Assembly (NCBI GenBank): GCA_014381485.1 | Contig: JACNLN010000163.1 | Span: forward strand, 1 to 8,498 | DNA: 8,498 bases | Direction of reading: 5' to 3' | Source of the DNA: Fidelibacterota bacterium | GTDB lineage: Bacteria > Fidelibacterota > Marinisomatia > Marinisomatales > CAZVFT01 | In this document: positions 1 through 6,212 of the stretch, piece by piece | Layout: each line of letters opens with the position of its first letter | Position numbering within the stretch: position 1 is the stretch's first letter | Notes under the pieces: model-generated | The model's database searches: none | Seen by the model: the letters and a program-made list of their open reading frames with translations, nothing else | Told to the model about the DNA's origin: nothing | Program-made: the position numbers and the translations under genes

Positions 1-27
1 GTGATTATTAAATTCAGTTAAGATTCG

Positions 28-68
28 ATAGGCAGGCCCTCGCTTACGCTACGGGCAGGGTTGCCTAT
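28..68. repeat. GC-rich imperfect hairpin upstream of the helicase gene
   Basis: ATAGGCAGGCCCT (28-40) pairs with AGGGTTGCCTAT (57-68), with one bulge or mismatch, around a 16-base loop containing CGCTACGG. The loop motif and the GGCAGG flanks recur in the hairpin at 6599-6630, so this is probably a member of a dispersed intergenic palindrome family. The right arm also supplies TTGCCT (61-66), which lies 17 bases before TAACTT (84-89). This could serve as a promoter for the helicase with almost no leader, but the match is weak. Confidence 0.55.
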
Positions 69-95
69 TGTACTATGATTCCTTAACTTAAAACG

Positions 96-3000
96 ATGAT
101 ATTTACCCCAAATAAGAAACAGAAAGAAGCCATTTACCATCCGCCAGCTCCACTGATGATCATCGCTGGCGCTGGTACAGGAAAAACATCCACACTTATC
201 TACCGAATCCGACATCTGATAAAATCAGGAGTAGCAAATCCTGAAAATATTGTCATCCTCACCTTTACGGAAAAAGCGACTGACAAACTAGTTTTAAAAG
301 TCAATGAGAAAAAGGATATTTCAACGGAGGGTATGGTCATTTCCACATTTCACGGATTCTGCAACCAGCTGGTTCGCCAATTCAGTGATTCACCAGATGC
401 CGAAAAACTCCTGATTCAGGAAAACGACATCAGGTTTATGCTTCTTTCCCGCTTTGATGAAATGACCTCTCTAACCTCACACCAGTTTAAAGCCAACCCA
501 ATATCCGCCGTGAACGCCAGTTTCATTCCTTTTTTCAACCGGATTCGCGATGAACTCCTGACCCCATCTGAAGTCCAACAAAAATTAGATCAAATTAATT
601 TGTCGGAAGAAAACATCTTTGACCATTTCCCACGATTGAACGACAGCATTGATCCGCAGGAATATATTCGCCAGTTCAACGATCTGGTAGGGGTATACGA
701 AAGATACCAGCTATGGAAATCAGACGATGGATTGGTTGACTACGGCGATATGATCCTCAATTGCTGGAAAATGCTCAGGTACAGCTCGAAAATCCTCCAG
801 GAGGTTCGAAACCTTCATCAGCATTTCATTATCGATGAATATCAGGATAACAACTACGCTCTTAACCGGATTGTCAACTTCATCGTAAAGGAAAACCCAA
901 GCATCACCGTGGTGGGAGATGAAGATCAATGCATCTACAGTTTCCGGGGCGCCAACTATTACAACATCAAAGATTTTGAAGAGCGATACTCAACCCATCC
1001 TGATTATCACATGACAAAACTCGAAGAAAATTACCGTTCAAGTCAGGAAATCCTTGATCTTGCCAATGTCAGTATCGCCAATGATGCAAACCGAACCAAA
1101 AAAGTACTGGAATCTGCGGAAAAAAAACACGGTCCAGCTCCCATCTGGCACGTAGGAGATAAAACTCAAACCCTGTCAAAGATTCCAGAACTCGTACAAA
1201 ATTATGTTCATAACGAACAGCGAAACTATGGAGATATTGCCGTCATTTGCCGATCCTGGAGACACGTGAAAAACGTTGCCACTGCCCTTCAGCAAGCCTT
1301 AATCCCCACAGACGTTTTTATGGAGCGATTTTTTGGTATTCCGATCATTAAGGATTTACTTGCCTGGGGTCACATCTTGATTGATAATCCCAAAGGGGAA
1401 GCAGCCCTTTTCAGACTCCTTGTGAAATATTTTGAAGATCATTTGGCAAAACAGTGGTACAGGCAACATAAATCTCAAAATCTAAACGACCGCATTATAA
1501 ACTTGAAAAAACAGCTCGATAACGGTCAACTCAGTCACGATAATAACGAAAAATTAAAATGGTTATTAACTATTCGTGAGAAATTAATCAGCAAAATGAG
1601 ACAGAAGGCTCAAGCTGATGAAATGATCTGGAATATTCTAAAAGAAACAGATCTTCTAAAATCAACCCGCCACAGCTATCGATATGCTGAGCGACTTGCA
1701 CTCATAAACGTTGGACATTTATTATCCATAGGGGAATCATTTTCCTCCAGGGAGAAAGATAAAAGTCTAAAGGCGTGGCTAAAATATATGGGTGTATTAG
1801 CTCTCGACAATGCACTTCAGGCAATCCAGCCCAACCAAGAGGATTTTGTGTCTGCCGTCAAGGTGATGACTATCCATCAGAGTAAAGGACTGGAATTCCC
1901 CATTGTAATGATACCTTTTCTTCGTTCCGGGAGCTTTCCCAGGGGATACAGAAAATCCTCCCAGACTGACAGTTTACCAGAGACCTGGTTTCACTGGAAG
2001 CCACCCGAGGGAATAACTCCACGGGTAGAATATGTCAACGAAGAGCGACGGGTATTCTATGTCGCTATCACCCGTACAATAGAACGTCTTCATCTTTTTG
2101 GTCCTAAAAAATATCAATCCATTCTAATGAAAGAATTGCAACCTGTGGTCAACAAAATCATAAGGAGAAATGATATGACCGAAACAGTCTCCAAACAAAA
2201 AATAGATCCCAAATTAGAATTAAAACAAAAATTGCTGATTGAACTGAATCGTGAGCTTTCCGCCCGTCAATTTGACAGTGCAAAAGAAATCATAGATACA
2301 TTACAAATGGTAGATAAAGAAATAAAATTACCCATGGATCACCCGTACATCCACTTGATGGACGGTCCTGTTTCTGAGGAACAGCAACAAAAATCACCCC
2401 TTTCTCTTTCTGCCAGCAGTATCGAGGAGTACGATACCTGTCCGTACAAATACCGCCTGAATAAAATTGATCGTATCCCAGAGAGAAAAAGTATCGCCCA
2501 GATGGAATTTGGCAGCATCATTCACAGGGTGTTGGAAGAATACCACGGCAGTGAGGATCAATCTCTGGAATATTTACTTTCATTGCTGGATAAACATTGG
2601 AAGGAGGATGCATTTGACTATCTTATTCGGGAAGAGGAGTTCAAGCGGCAGGGAAAAGGAATCCTAACTGATTATTATCATTTCGCCCGAGAAAATCCGC
2701 CTGATGTACTATCACGGGAAGCAAAATTCGACTTTATCATTGATAATTTGAACGTTCGAATCAGTGGGAAAATTGATAGAATTGATATGGAAAAGGAAGG
2801 TGACAGGTTAACTGTTACGGATTACAAGACTAGTAAAAGTATTAGTAAGGCAAAATCAAGTCTCCAGCTTGCTCTTTATTCAGAAGCACTACATCGGGAT
2901 GCTGTGGAAAATATTAAGGGACTTCCCGGTGAAGCTCGACTGCATTTCCTTCGACATTCAGACGACCCAATAGAAAGTTACACTTTTTCAACAGAAGACT

Positions 3001-3134
3001 TGTTAAAACACATTCAAAAAGTGAAAAAGGTAGCAGACGGTATCCGAAAAGGAGAATTCAAACCTAGGAAAGGATGGCACTGTGATTACTGTGATTATCA
3101 AGATTTTCTCTGTCCGGAATTTGAAGAAAAATGA
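96..3134 (+). CDS. UvrD/PcrA-type helicase fused to a RecB/AddB-like PD-(D/E)XK nuclease
   Basis: This 1012-residue protein should be an ATP-driven 3'-5' DNA helicase-nuclease for recombination repair or DNA-end processing in the cytoplasm. Superfamily 1A motifs occur in order: Walker A AGAGTGKT (24-31), Ib STFHGFC (83-89), Walker B IIDEYQD (245-251), motif III VVGDEDQCIYSFRGA (272-286), motif IV LEENYRSSQEIL (309-320), motif V around TIHQSKGLEF (592-601) and motif VI EERRVFYVAITR (649-660). A linker at about 706-745 looks like a UVR-type helical hairpin. The nuclease part has H810, D894 in GKIDRID, D909-Y-K911 and Q924-L. Cys782 with C996, C999 and C1006 forms the C...CX2CX6C layout of AddB/Cas4-type 4Fe-4S nucleases. 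The start is chosen because the Walker A sits at the usual distance from it; there is no clear ribosome binding site. The gene overlaps the next one by 4 bp. The family is secure; the exact pathway (AddAB-like or accessory) is inferred. Confidence 0.93.
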   Translation: MIFTPNKKQKEAIYHPPAPLMIIAGAGTGKTSTLIYRIRHLIKSGVANPENIVILTFTEKATDKLVLKVNEKKDISTEGMVISTFHGFCNQLVRQFSDSPDAEKLLIQENDIRFMLLSRFDEMTSLTSHQFKANPISAVNASFIPFFNRIRDELLTPSEVQQKLDQINLSEENIFDHFPRLNDSIDPQEYIRQFNDLVGVYERYQLWKSDDGLVDYGDMILNCWKMLRYSSKILQEVRNLHQHFIIDEYQDNNYALNRIVNFIVKENPSITVVGDEDQCIYSFRGANYYNIKDFEERYSTHPDYHMTKLEENYRSSQEILDLANVSIANDANRTKKVLESAEKKHGPAPIWHVGDKTQTLSKIPELVQNYVHNEQRNYGDIAVICRSWRHVKNVATALQQALIPTDVFMERFFGIPIIKDLLAWGHILIDNPKGEAALFRLLVKYFEDHLAKQWYRQHKSQNLNDRIINLKKQLDNGQLSHDNNEKLKWLLTIREKLISKMRQKAQADEMIWNILKETDLLKSTRHSYRYAERLALINVGHLLSIGESFSSREKDKSLKAWLKYMGVLALDNALQAIQPNQEDFVSAVKVMTIHQSKGLEFPIVMIPFLRSGSFPRGYRKSSQTDSLPETWFHWKPPEGITPRVEYVNEERRVFYVAITRTIERLHLFGPKKYQSILMKELQPVVNKIIRRNDMTETVSKQKIDPKLELKQKLLIELNRELSARQFDSAKEIIDTLQMVDKEIKLPMDHPYIHLMDGPVSEEQQQKSPLSLSASSIEEYDTCPYKYRLNKIDRIPERKSIAQMEFGSIIHRVLEEYHGSEDQSLEYLLSLLDKHWKEDAFDYLIREEEFKRQGKGILTDYYHFARENPPDVLSREAKFDFIIDNLNVRISGKIDRIDMEKEGDRLTVTDYKTSKSISKAKSSLQLALYSEALHRDAVENIKGLPGEARLHFLRHSDDPIESYTFSTEDLLKHIQKVKKVADGIRKGEFKPRKGWHCDYCDYQDFLCPEFEEK

Positions 3135-3448
3135 AAATACCATCACTCAACACCAATCATCCCCACGTTGGACTTCTGGCCATTCAGATTTTTCTTCCTC
3201 ACTGTCATTCCCTGAAAGAAAAACGGAAAATTATAAAAAGTGTCATAGAAAAAGTTCGGAGCCGGTTTAATGTCTCCATTGCTGAAATCGAGTATCACGA
3301 TAAATGGCAGCGATGTACACTGGGAGTGGTTATCATCGCTAACAACTCAGGCAGAGTGGAAAAATCTTTAGATGAGGTTTTTAAGTTTATCGATGACCGT
3401 TTACTCGGTTCTGGTGAGATCATTTCAAAGGAGATAACTTTTCTGTGA
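3131..3448 (+). CDS. DUF503 (YlxP-like) small protein
   Basis: This 105-residue protein matches the DUF503 family, which includes Bacillus YlxP and whose biochemical role is unsettled. It is usually near infB/rbfA-type translation genes in Firmicutes. The family signature is visible: a beta strand VGLLAIQIFLP (13-23), then SLKEKRKIIKS (27-37), then RFNVSIAEIEYHDKWQ (45-60) and a core strand TLGVVIIANN (63-72), consistent with a small alpha/beta ferredoxin-like fold. The start ATG overlaps the helicase stop in ATGA, and there is no good Shine-Dalgarno, so translation is probably coupled to the helicase gene. The two therefore form an operon, and the pairing suggests a nucleic-acid-related role, though this is inference. 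The protein ends at TGA with no convincing terminator after it. Confidence 0.85.
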   Translation: MKIPSLNTNHPHVGLLAIQIFLPHCHSLKEKRKIIKSVIEKVRSRFNVSIAEIEYHDKWQRCTLGVVIIANNSGRVEKSLDEVFKFIDDRLLGSGEIISKEITFL

Positions 3449-3537
3449 ACAATGGGTTTCATCACTCATTATTGTGGGTAACAAACTCGTTGATTATTAA
3501 CAAAATAACGATTAAAATATTTCAGTATTATATCAAT

Positions 3538-3549
3538 ATATCATGATAT
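3538..3549. promoter_or_regulatory. Perfect 12-base palindrome upstream of the 64-residue gene
   Basis: ATATCATGATAT is fully self-complementary and is flanked by a partly matching CAAT/ATTG pair. It lies 65 bases before the start at 3614, in a position where a dimeric repressor could bind. TATATT (3586-3591) downstream could be a -10 box, but no convincing -35 element accompanies it. In AT-rich DNA a palindrome of this length can arise by chance. Confidence 0.25.
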
Positions 3550-3613
3550 TGGACGTAAGGAAAATTCTTCATAAATAGTAGTTGCTATATTTTTAGTAAA
3601 AGGAATAAAATCA

Positions 3614-3808
3614 ATGAAAAATATTTTTAAAATAACGGTGGACGATGTACAATACATTTCAAGAAAAAAGATAGGACGTAATCTCACAATCGAAGAATTA
3701 GAAAAAGTTCAAAAGGGCGTTGAATTTGGATTAGAGTTATCTTGGATGGAAGTAATCGAAGATTCTATTGATGAATTAAGAACAGTTAATCGAGATGTCT
3801 ATCCTTAA
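3614..3808 (+). CDS. Hypothetical 64-residue protein
   Basis: I do not recognise a named family. The protein is small, acidic and mostly helical in appearance, with a segment around NLTIEELEKVQKGVEFGLE that suggests an amphipathic helix. There is no signal peptide, membrane segment or cysteine pair. The start is well supported: AAAAGGA (3598-3604) is a good ribosome binding site 9 bases before the ATG. It stands alone, 165 bases after the DUF503 gene and 39 bases before the lipoprotein gene. Comparable short proteins, with a helix opening on a T-x-E-E-L/I pattern, occur as orphan genes in many environmental genomes, but nothing here gives a function. The gene is probably real because of the ribosome binding site and the coherent composition. 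Confidence 0.6.
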   Translation: MKNIFKITVDDVQYISRKKIGRNLTIEELEKVQKGVEFGLELSWMEVIEDSIDELRTVNRDVYP

Positions 3809-3847
3809 TAAGAAAGAAATCCAAACACCAAGTATTTTGGGGATTAG

Positions 3848-4336
3848 ATGTACCGATATTTATTTAAAATAAATATTATGAAGGATGTAGTAGCTCTTAT
3901 ACCCATTATTTCTATAATCGTTTTATGTTGCACCAATCCAACAGAACCAAGTTTGGACTTTTCAAAGATGGAAGTTCATTATACTAAATACGGTGGTAAG
4001 ATTAATACTTCAAAAGTTGATATCTATAGCAGTGGTTTGGTTAACGCTTACCATATCGCACACGCTTCCTTAGAAATATTGGACAGTGCTTCAACTGTCC
4101 TAAGTATGGGTCAACAGAAAAGTATCGCAGAACTCTTCGAGCCATTCTCTACTTATGATTCCTACTATGAGCCAAACGAATGGTATACTGATGGGGATTA
4201 CCACGTAACTGTCCTTATCTATGAAGGTTCTTCAGATACTGTCACTGTATATGAACCTAAAAATGCAAATATACCAAAAAGGTTAAGCGAAATAATTCAA
4301 GAAATGGAATCTTTGTGGGAAGACCTAATTGGATAA
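3848..4336 (+). CDS. Probable lipoprotein, unknown function
   Basis: This 162-residue protein begins with a hydrophobic signal segment (about residues 14-26) ending in IIVLCC, followed by TNPTEP. It is probably exported and lipidated on Cys27 or Cys28. The residues before the cysteine are not a textbook lipobox, so the exact cysteine is uncertain. The mature part looks like a beta-rich globular domain rich in Ser, Thr and Tyr, including GDYHVTVLIYEG and SSDTVTVYEP, and ends in a helix ELIQEME-type tail. The layout (a strand ending in a gly-containing turn, then tDGDYHVTV) loosely recalls small periplasmic or surface domains such as DUF6438, but this is weak. GGGGA (3839-3843) supports the ATG at 3848. 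An internal ATG at 3878 would give a more typical short signal peptide, but it has no ribosome binding site. Confidence 0.65.
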   Translation: MYRYLFKINIMKDVVALIPIISIIVLCCTNPTEPSLDFSKMEVHYTKYGGKINTSKVDIYSSGLVNAYHIAHASLEILDSASTVLSMGQQKSIAELFEPFSTYDSYYEPNEWYTDGDYHVTVLIYEGSSDTVTVYEPKNANIPKRLSEIIQEMESLWEDLIG

Positions 4337-4347
4337 CTTCGCTACGT

Positions 4348-4482
4348 CTAACCTACTTTAAGCCTCATAAAGTCAAGTAAAAAGACCGATCCTTTAGTCC
4401 AGCGATAGCTGGGCTTCCATTTAGTATTCATCAAAGCTTTTAACAGATTCGACTTGTTGTTTCTACTTTCGGGCTGATCCAT
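4348..4482 (-). CDS. Possible 44-residue small protein
   Basis: On the minus strand an ATG at 4482 opens a 44-codon frame ending in TAG at 4348-4350. A GGGGGA stretch (complement of 4491-4496) sits about 8 bases upstream, the right distance for a ribosome binding site. The peptide starts MDQPESRNNK, is basic, and contains WKPSYRWTKGSVFLLDF; the frame remains open for about a dozen codons before the ATG. I recognise no family. Its middle overlaps the CCAGC/GCTGG hairpin, so this may instead be a structured repeat or a mobile-element end that happens to be open. Short open frames are common by chance, so support rests only on the ribosome binding site and the plausible composition. Confidence 0.25.
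   Translation of the reverse strand: MDQPESRNNKSNLLKALMNTKWKPSYRWTKGSVFLLDFMRLKVG
4399..4412. repeat. Perfect short hairpin CCAGC-GATA-GCTGG
   Basis: CCAGC (4399-4403) pairs exactly with GCTGG (4408-4412) around a GATA loop, and AG/CT flanks partly extend the stem. It is not followed by a T tract on either strand, so it is not a standard terminator. It probably belongs to the same set of intergenic palindromes as the others in this gap. Confidence 0.45.
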
Positions 4483-4744
4483 CACTAGATCCCCCAGTAC
4501 CTTTAAGCTAAATACAAGATATTTTTAATTATTTACTAATTCATTCTTTGTTTCAGTTTTATCATTTTAGACTGGCCCAGAAAACTATCGGGACAGGCAA
4601 TACTACCATTTCGGTTGTCCCCTCAGTAGCGGAGCGGCTGCCATACTTTACCTGCCTGCCCTCCCCTTCGACAGGCTCGGGGTTCGGGAGCCAGCGGATC
4701 GGGCATATCTAGAACTTCCTGCGCCAAATTACTGTTAGGATCCC

Positions 4745-4774
4745 CCTGCCCCCACTCTTCGTGGGCGGAGCAGG
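4745..4774 (+). terminator. Terminator-like GC-rich hairpin
   Basis: CCTGC (4745-4749) pairs with GCAGG (4770-4774) outside an inner stem CCCAC (4751-4755) / GTGGG (4761-4765) with a TCTTC loop, and TTATTTAAT follows directly. The shape fits a plus-strand intrinsic terminator or insulator 60 bases before the mntA-like gene. The T tract is interrupted, and the hairpin may be just another palindromic repeat. Confidence 0.35.
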
Positions 4775-4833
4775 TTATTTAATCCTACTTTTAACTATTT
4801 GCTATTGCCGTTATTATTTATCAATTTTTAATT

Positions 4834-5133
4834 ATGAAAAAAGATTTGAAAAATATTAGTGCGGTTTTGAAAAAGGAGTTACCAAATTTAAAGTTAGAAT
4901 TTAAGGTAGCTACACTAGAAGTTTTTGGTTCCTATATACACAATGAACAGAAACCTGGCAGTGATTTAGATATTTTAGTTACTTTTCGCAAAGTTCCCAA
5001 TCTGTTTGAATTTATTGAATTAGAAAACTACTTAAGCGACCTGACTGGTCTAAAAGTAGATTTGGTGATGCGAAGTGCTTTGAAACCTAATATTGGTCAA
5101 AGAATAATTGCAGAAGCCAAACAAATTATATGA
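4834..5133 (+). CDS. mntA: MntA-like nucleotidyltransferase antitoxin (type VII toxin-antitoxin)
   Basis: This 99-residue minimal nucleotidyltransferase matches the MntA family. MntA proteins neutralise the partner HepT ribonuclease by transferring AMP groups to a tyrosine in its active site. The signature GSX10DXD is exact: G32, S33 and then D44 and D46 in SDLDILV. A third acidic residue, D76 in KVDLV, completes the expected metal-binding set, so the enzyme looks active. Length is normal for the family. The ATG at 4834 has no obvious Shine-Dalgarno, only AT-rich sequence, but it gives the normal N-terminus. The stop overlaps the downstream hepT start in ATGA, so the two are translationally coupled. 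The antitoxin-first order is one of the arrangements known for this module. Confidence 0.9.
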   Translation: MKKDLKNISAVLKKELPNLKLEFKVATLEVFGSYIHNEQKPGSDLDILVTFRKVPNLFEFIELENYLSDLTGLKVDLVMRSALKPNIGQRIIAEAKQII

Positions 5134-5480
5134 GAAATGATTTGATATTGATTGATTATTTTAATGACATCTTAGATTCAATTCTAAGTATAAAGGAATT
5201 CATCCATAACATAGAATACGATGCATTTCGAGAAGATAAAAAAACACAATATGCCGTTATCCGTGCTCTTGAAATAATTGGTGAAGCCACTAAAAAAATC
5301 CCAAATGAAATAAGAGAAACATATCCAGAAATTCCATGGCGTTCAATGGCTGGTATGCGTGATAAATTAATTCACGATTATTTTGGTGTAGATATTCAAG
5401 TTGTTTGGAATACAGTGGAAGATAAAATCTTAACATTAGAAGATGAAATAAAGAAAATATTATCTAATCTTTCAGGATAA
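5130..5480 (+). CDS. hepT: HepT-like HEPN-domain ribonuclease toxin (DUF86)
   Basis: This 116-residue all-helical protein is the toxin partner of the MntA-like protein. HepT toxins are HEPN RNases reported to act on tRNA, and they are silenced by AMPylation of the motif tyrosine. The catalytic RX4HXY motif is intact: R77, H82 and Y84 in MRDKLIHDYFG, with Y84 the expected modification site. The upstream helix AVIRALEIIGEATKKI (42-57) and the PEIPWRSMAGMRD segment are typical of the DUF86 family. The start overlaps the mntA stop by 4 bp, which fits coupled expression. Both proteins look full length and intact, so the module is probably functional. Possible roles are phage defence or maintenance of the surrounding accessory DNA; the sequence does not tell which. 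Confidence 0.92.
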   Translation: MRNDLILIDYFNDILDSILSIKEFIHNIEYDAFREDKKTQYAVIRALEIIGEATKKIPNEIRETYPEIPWRSMAGMRDKLIHDYFGVDIQVVWNTVEDKILTLEDEIKKILSNLSG

Positions 5481-5556
5481 TATTACTCAATAGTACATAA
5501 CAATTTGTTCGGTCTGAATTTAAACACACCGGTTGACTGTTAGATTCCACTAGGTC

Positions 5557-5576
5557 ATCCCGACAGGAATCGGGAT
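5557..5576. repeat. ATCCCGA-N6-TCGGGAT palindromic repeat
   Basis: ATCCCGA (5557-5563) pairs perfectly with TCGGGAT (5570-5576) around CAGGAA. The unit, preceded by GTC, is of a type I have met as a dispersed intergenic repeat in several environmental bacterial genomes. It has no following T tract, so it is a repeat and not a standard terminator. Confidence 0.6.
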
Positions 5577-5631
5577 CTCTGCAAAAACACAACCTCCCCC
5601 CTCGTTTCCACTTCATTCGTCAGATATTCCC

Positions 5632-5712
5632 TTAGAAGGTATCAATCCCGATAATAATTTTCCCTTGTACGTATTGTCTATTTTCAATTAACTTCTTATT
5701 ATTATGATTCAT
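5632..5712 (-). pseudogene. Possible broken N-terminus of an IS110-type transposase
   Basis: On the minus strand an ATG (5712) preceded by AAAGGGGAA (complement of 5718-5726) starts a 26-codon frame whose end reads GKIIIGIDTF and then stops. IS110-family DEDD transposases start with a basic stretch followed by a strand such as IGIDPSK, where the Asp is the first catalytic residue. Removing one A after the GAT codon would make this read GIDPSKG, so a single-base insertion may have broken the frame. Nothing transposase-like continues beyond, so the element would be truncated here, perhaps by the palindromic repeat that follows. The PSKG-like bases lie inside the small palindrome CCTTCTAAGG, so the match could be chance. 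Confidence 0.33.
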
Positions 5713-5790
5713 AATCGTTCCCCTTTGTTGGTTTTGTTGTTTTTTCCCCTGGCTCCATACCAGGACTTTTATCTGATTTTACAACATTCC

Positions 5791-5814
5791 GACTCCAGGG
5801 AGTCCCTGTGGGAC
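5791..5814. repeat. Two mutually exclusive hairpins upstream of the DUF5674 gene
   Basis: GACTC (5791-5795) pairs with GAGTC (5800-5804) around CAGG, and GTCCC (5802-5806) pairs with GGGAC (5810-5814) around TGT. The two share bases 5802-5804, so only one can form at a time. They lie 55 bases before the TTG start. This could be an attenuator-like switch, but it fits a mobile-element end or a dispersed palindrome just as well. Confidence 0.35.
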
Positions 5815-5868
5815 AAGGGGGAACGTAGATATCGCTAGAAAGTTTTAATAAGCAGGAGTTTTAAGCAC

Positions 5869-6210
5869 TTGAGAATACTGAACGATACTATCACAATTGA
5901 AGAATTACTATTAATAGCCAAAGACAGTTTTGGAGATTTAGTCAAAGCTGTCGTCGATGTTGATCGAGAAATAGTTGCTATTGATGCGGAATTGCATTCT
6001 GATCTTGAGGCGCTCTGTATTGAAAATGGTTCAAAGCAAAATTGTATTGGGGGTATCAATTACTACCCAGAAATGGAAGGGGAAGACTTTATCGAGTTTG
6101 ATTCAATGATCAATTTGAGACCTTCACAAGGTAATCTTAGCCGTGGTGTAAAAGATGAAATGATTCGCAAGAAGATTGTTGAGATTTCTTATAAGTGGAT
6201 AAAAAGGTAG
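5869..6210 (+). CDS. DUF5674 family protein, unknown function
   Basis: This 113-residue protein fits the DUF5674 family, whose function is not known to me. Conserved-looking blocks are FGDLVKAVVDVDRE (21-34), the acidic-histidine segment ELHSDLEAL (42-49), GSKQ (54-57), GGINYYP (61-67) and the long block IEFDSMINLRPSQGN (75-89) followed by SR. The many invariant-looking Asp, Glu, His, Arg and Asn residues suggest an enzyme or a specific binding protein. There is no signal peptide, so it is cytoplasmic. The start is a TTG, supported by AGGAG (5854-5858) 10 bases upstream; no in-frame ATG precedes the conserved region. Only 2 bases separate its stop from the next ATG, so the two genes form an operon. 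It sits between two toxin-antitoxin modules. Family assignment is fairly secure; function is open. Confidence 0.82.
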   Translation: MRILNDTITIEELLLIAKDSFGDLVKAVVDVDREIVAIDAELHSDLEALCIENGSKQNCIGGINYYPEMEGEDFIEFDSMINLRPSQGNLSRGVKDEMIRKKIVEISYKWIKR

Positions 6211-6212
6211 TG

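Larger units (their letters stand above)
4337..4833. other. 497-bp intergenic region with palindromic repeats
   Basis: No gene on the plus strand is supported here. The region holds a CCAGC-GATA-GCTGG hairpin (4399-4412), a possible small minus-strand reading frame (4348-4482), and an AT-rich stretch at about 4500-4570. It then holds a run of GC-rich repeat units from about 4575 to 4775. Within that run GGGACA (4590-4595) pairs with TGTCCC (4616-4621), CCCC (4663-4666) with GGGG (4679-4682), and there is a longer hairpin at 4745-4774. The CCCCTTCGACAGGCTCGGGG unit resembles an intergenic repeat that I know from several environmental bacterial groups. The region separates the lipoprotein gene from the mntA/hepT pair. 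Confidence 0.6.
5481..5868. other. 388-bp intergenic region with repeats and a transposase-like remnant
   Basis: No plus-strand gene is supported. From left to right the region shows an ATCCCGA/TCGGGAT hairpin (5557-5576), then a CT-rich repeat-like stretch (about 5590-5640) containing the small palindrome CCTTAGAAGG (5630-5639). A minus-strand transposase-like start (5632-5712) follows, and then a CCTGG/CCAGG hairpin (about 5749-5765). Last come two overlapping alternative hairpins at 5791-5814. The mixture looks like the debris of one or more mobile elements between the hepT gene and the DUF5674 gene. Confidence 0.5.

Noticed and set aside
2339..2667. Open frames inside the helicase gene on the other strand and in another frame
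   Set aside because: They overlap a long gene with all motifs in frame and carry no recognisable domain or ribosome binding site.
3082..3270. 62-codon plus-strand frame overlapping the helicase end and the DUF503 start
   Set aside because: It overlaps two well-supported genes in a different frame and has no family features.
5873..5881. GAATACTGA shared with the AbiE-flanking repeats
   Set aside because: Only nine bases match, and they lie inside the start of the DUF5674 gene; this is expected by chance.
5835..6059. Minus-strand 74-codon frame opposite the DUF5674 gene
   Set aside because: The serine/isoleucine-rich peptide is typical of the antisense of a real gene; the plus strand has conserved family blocks.
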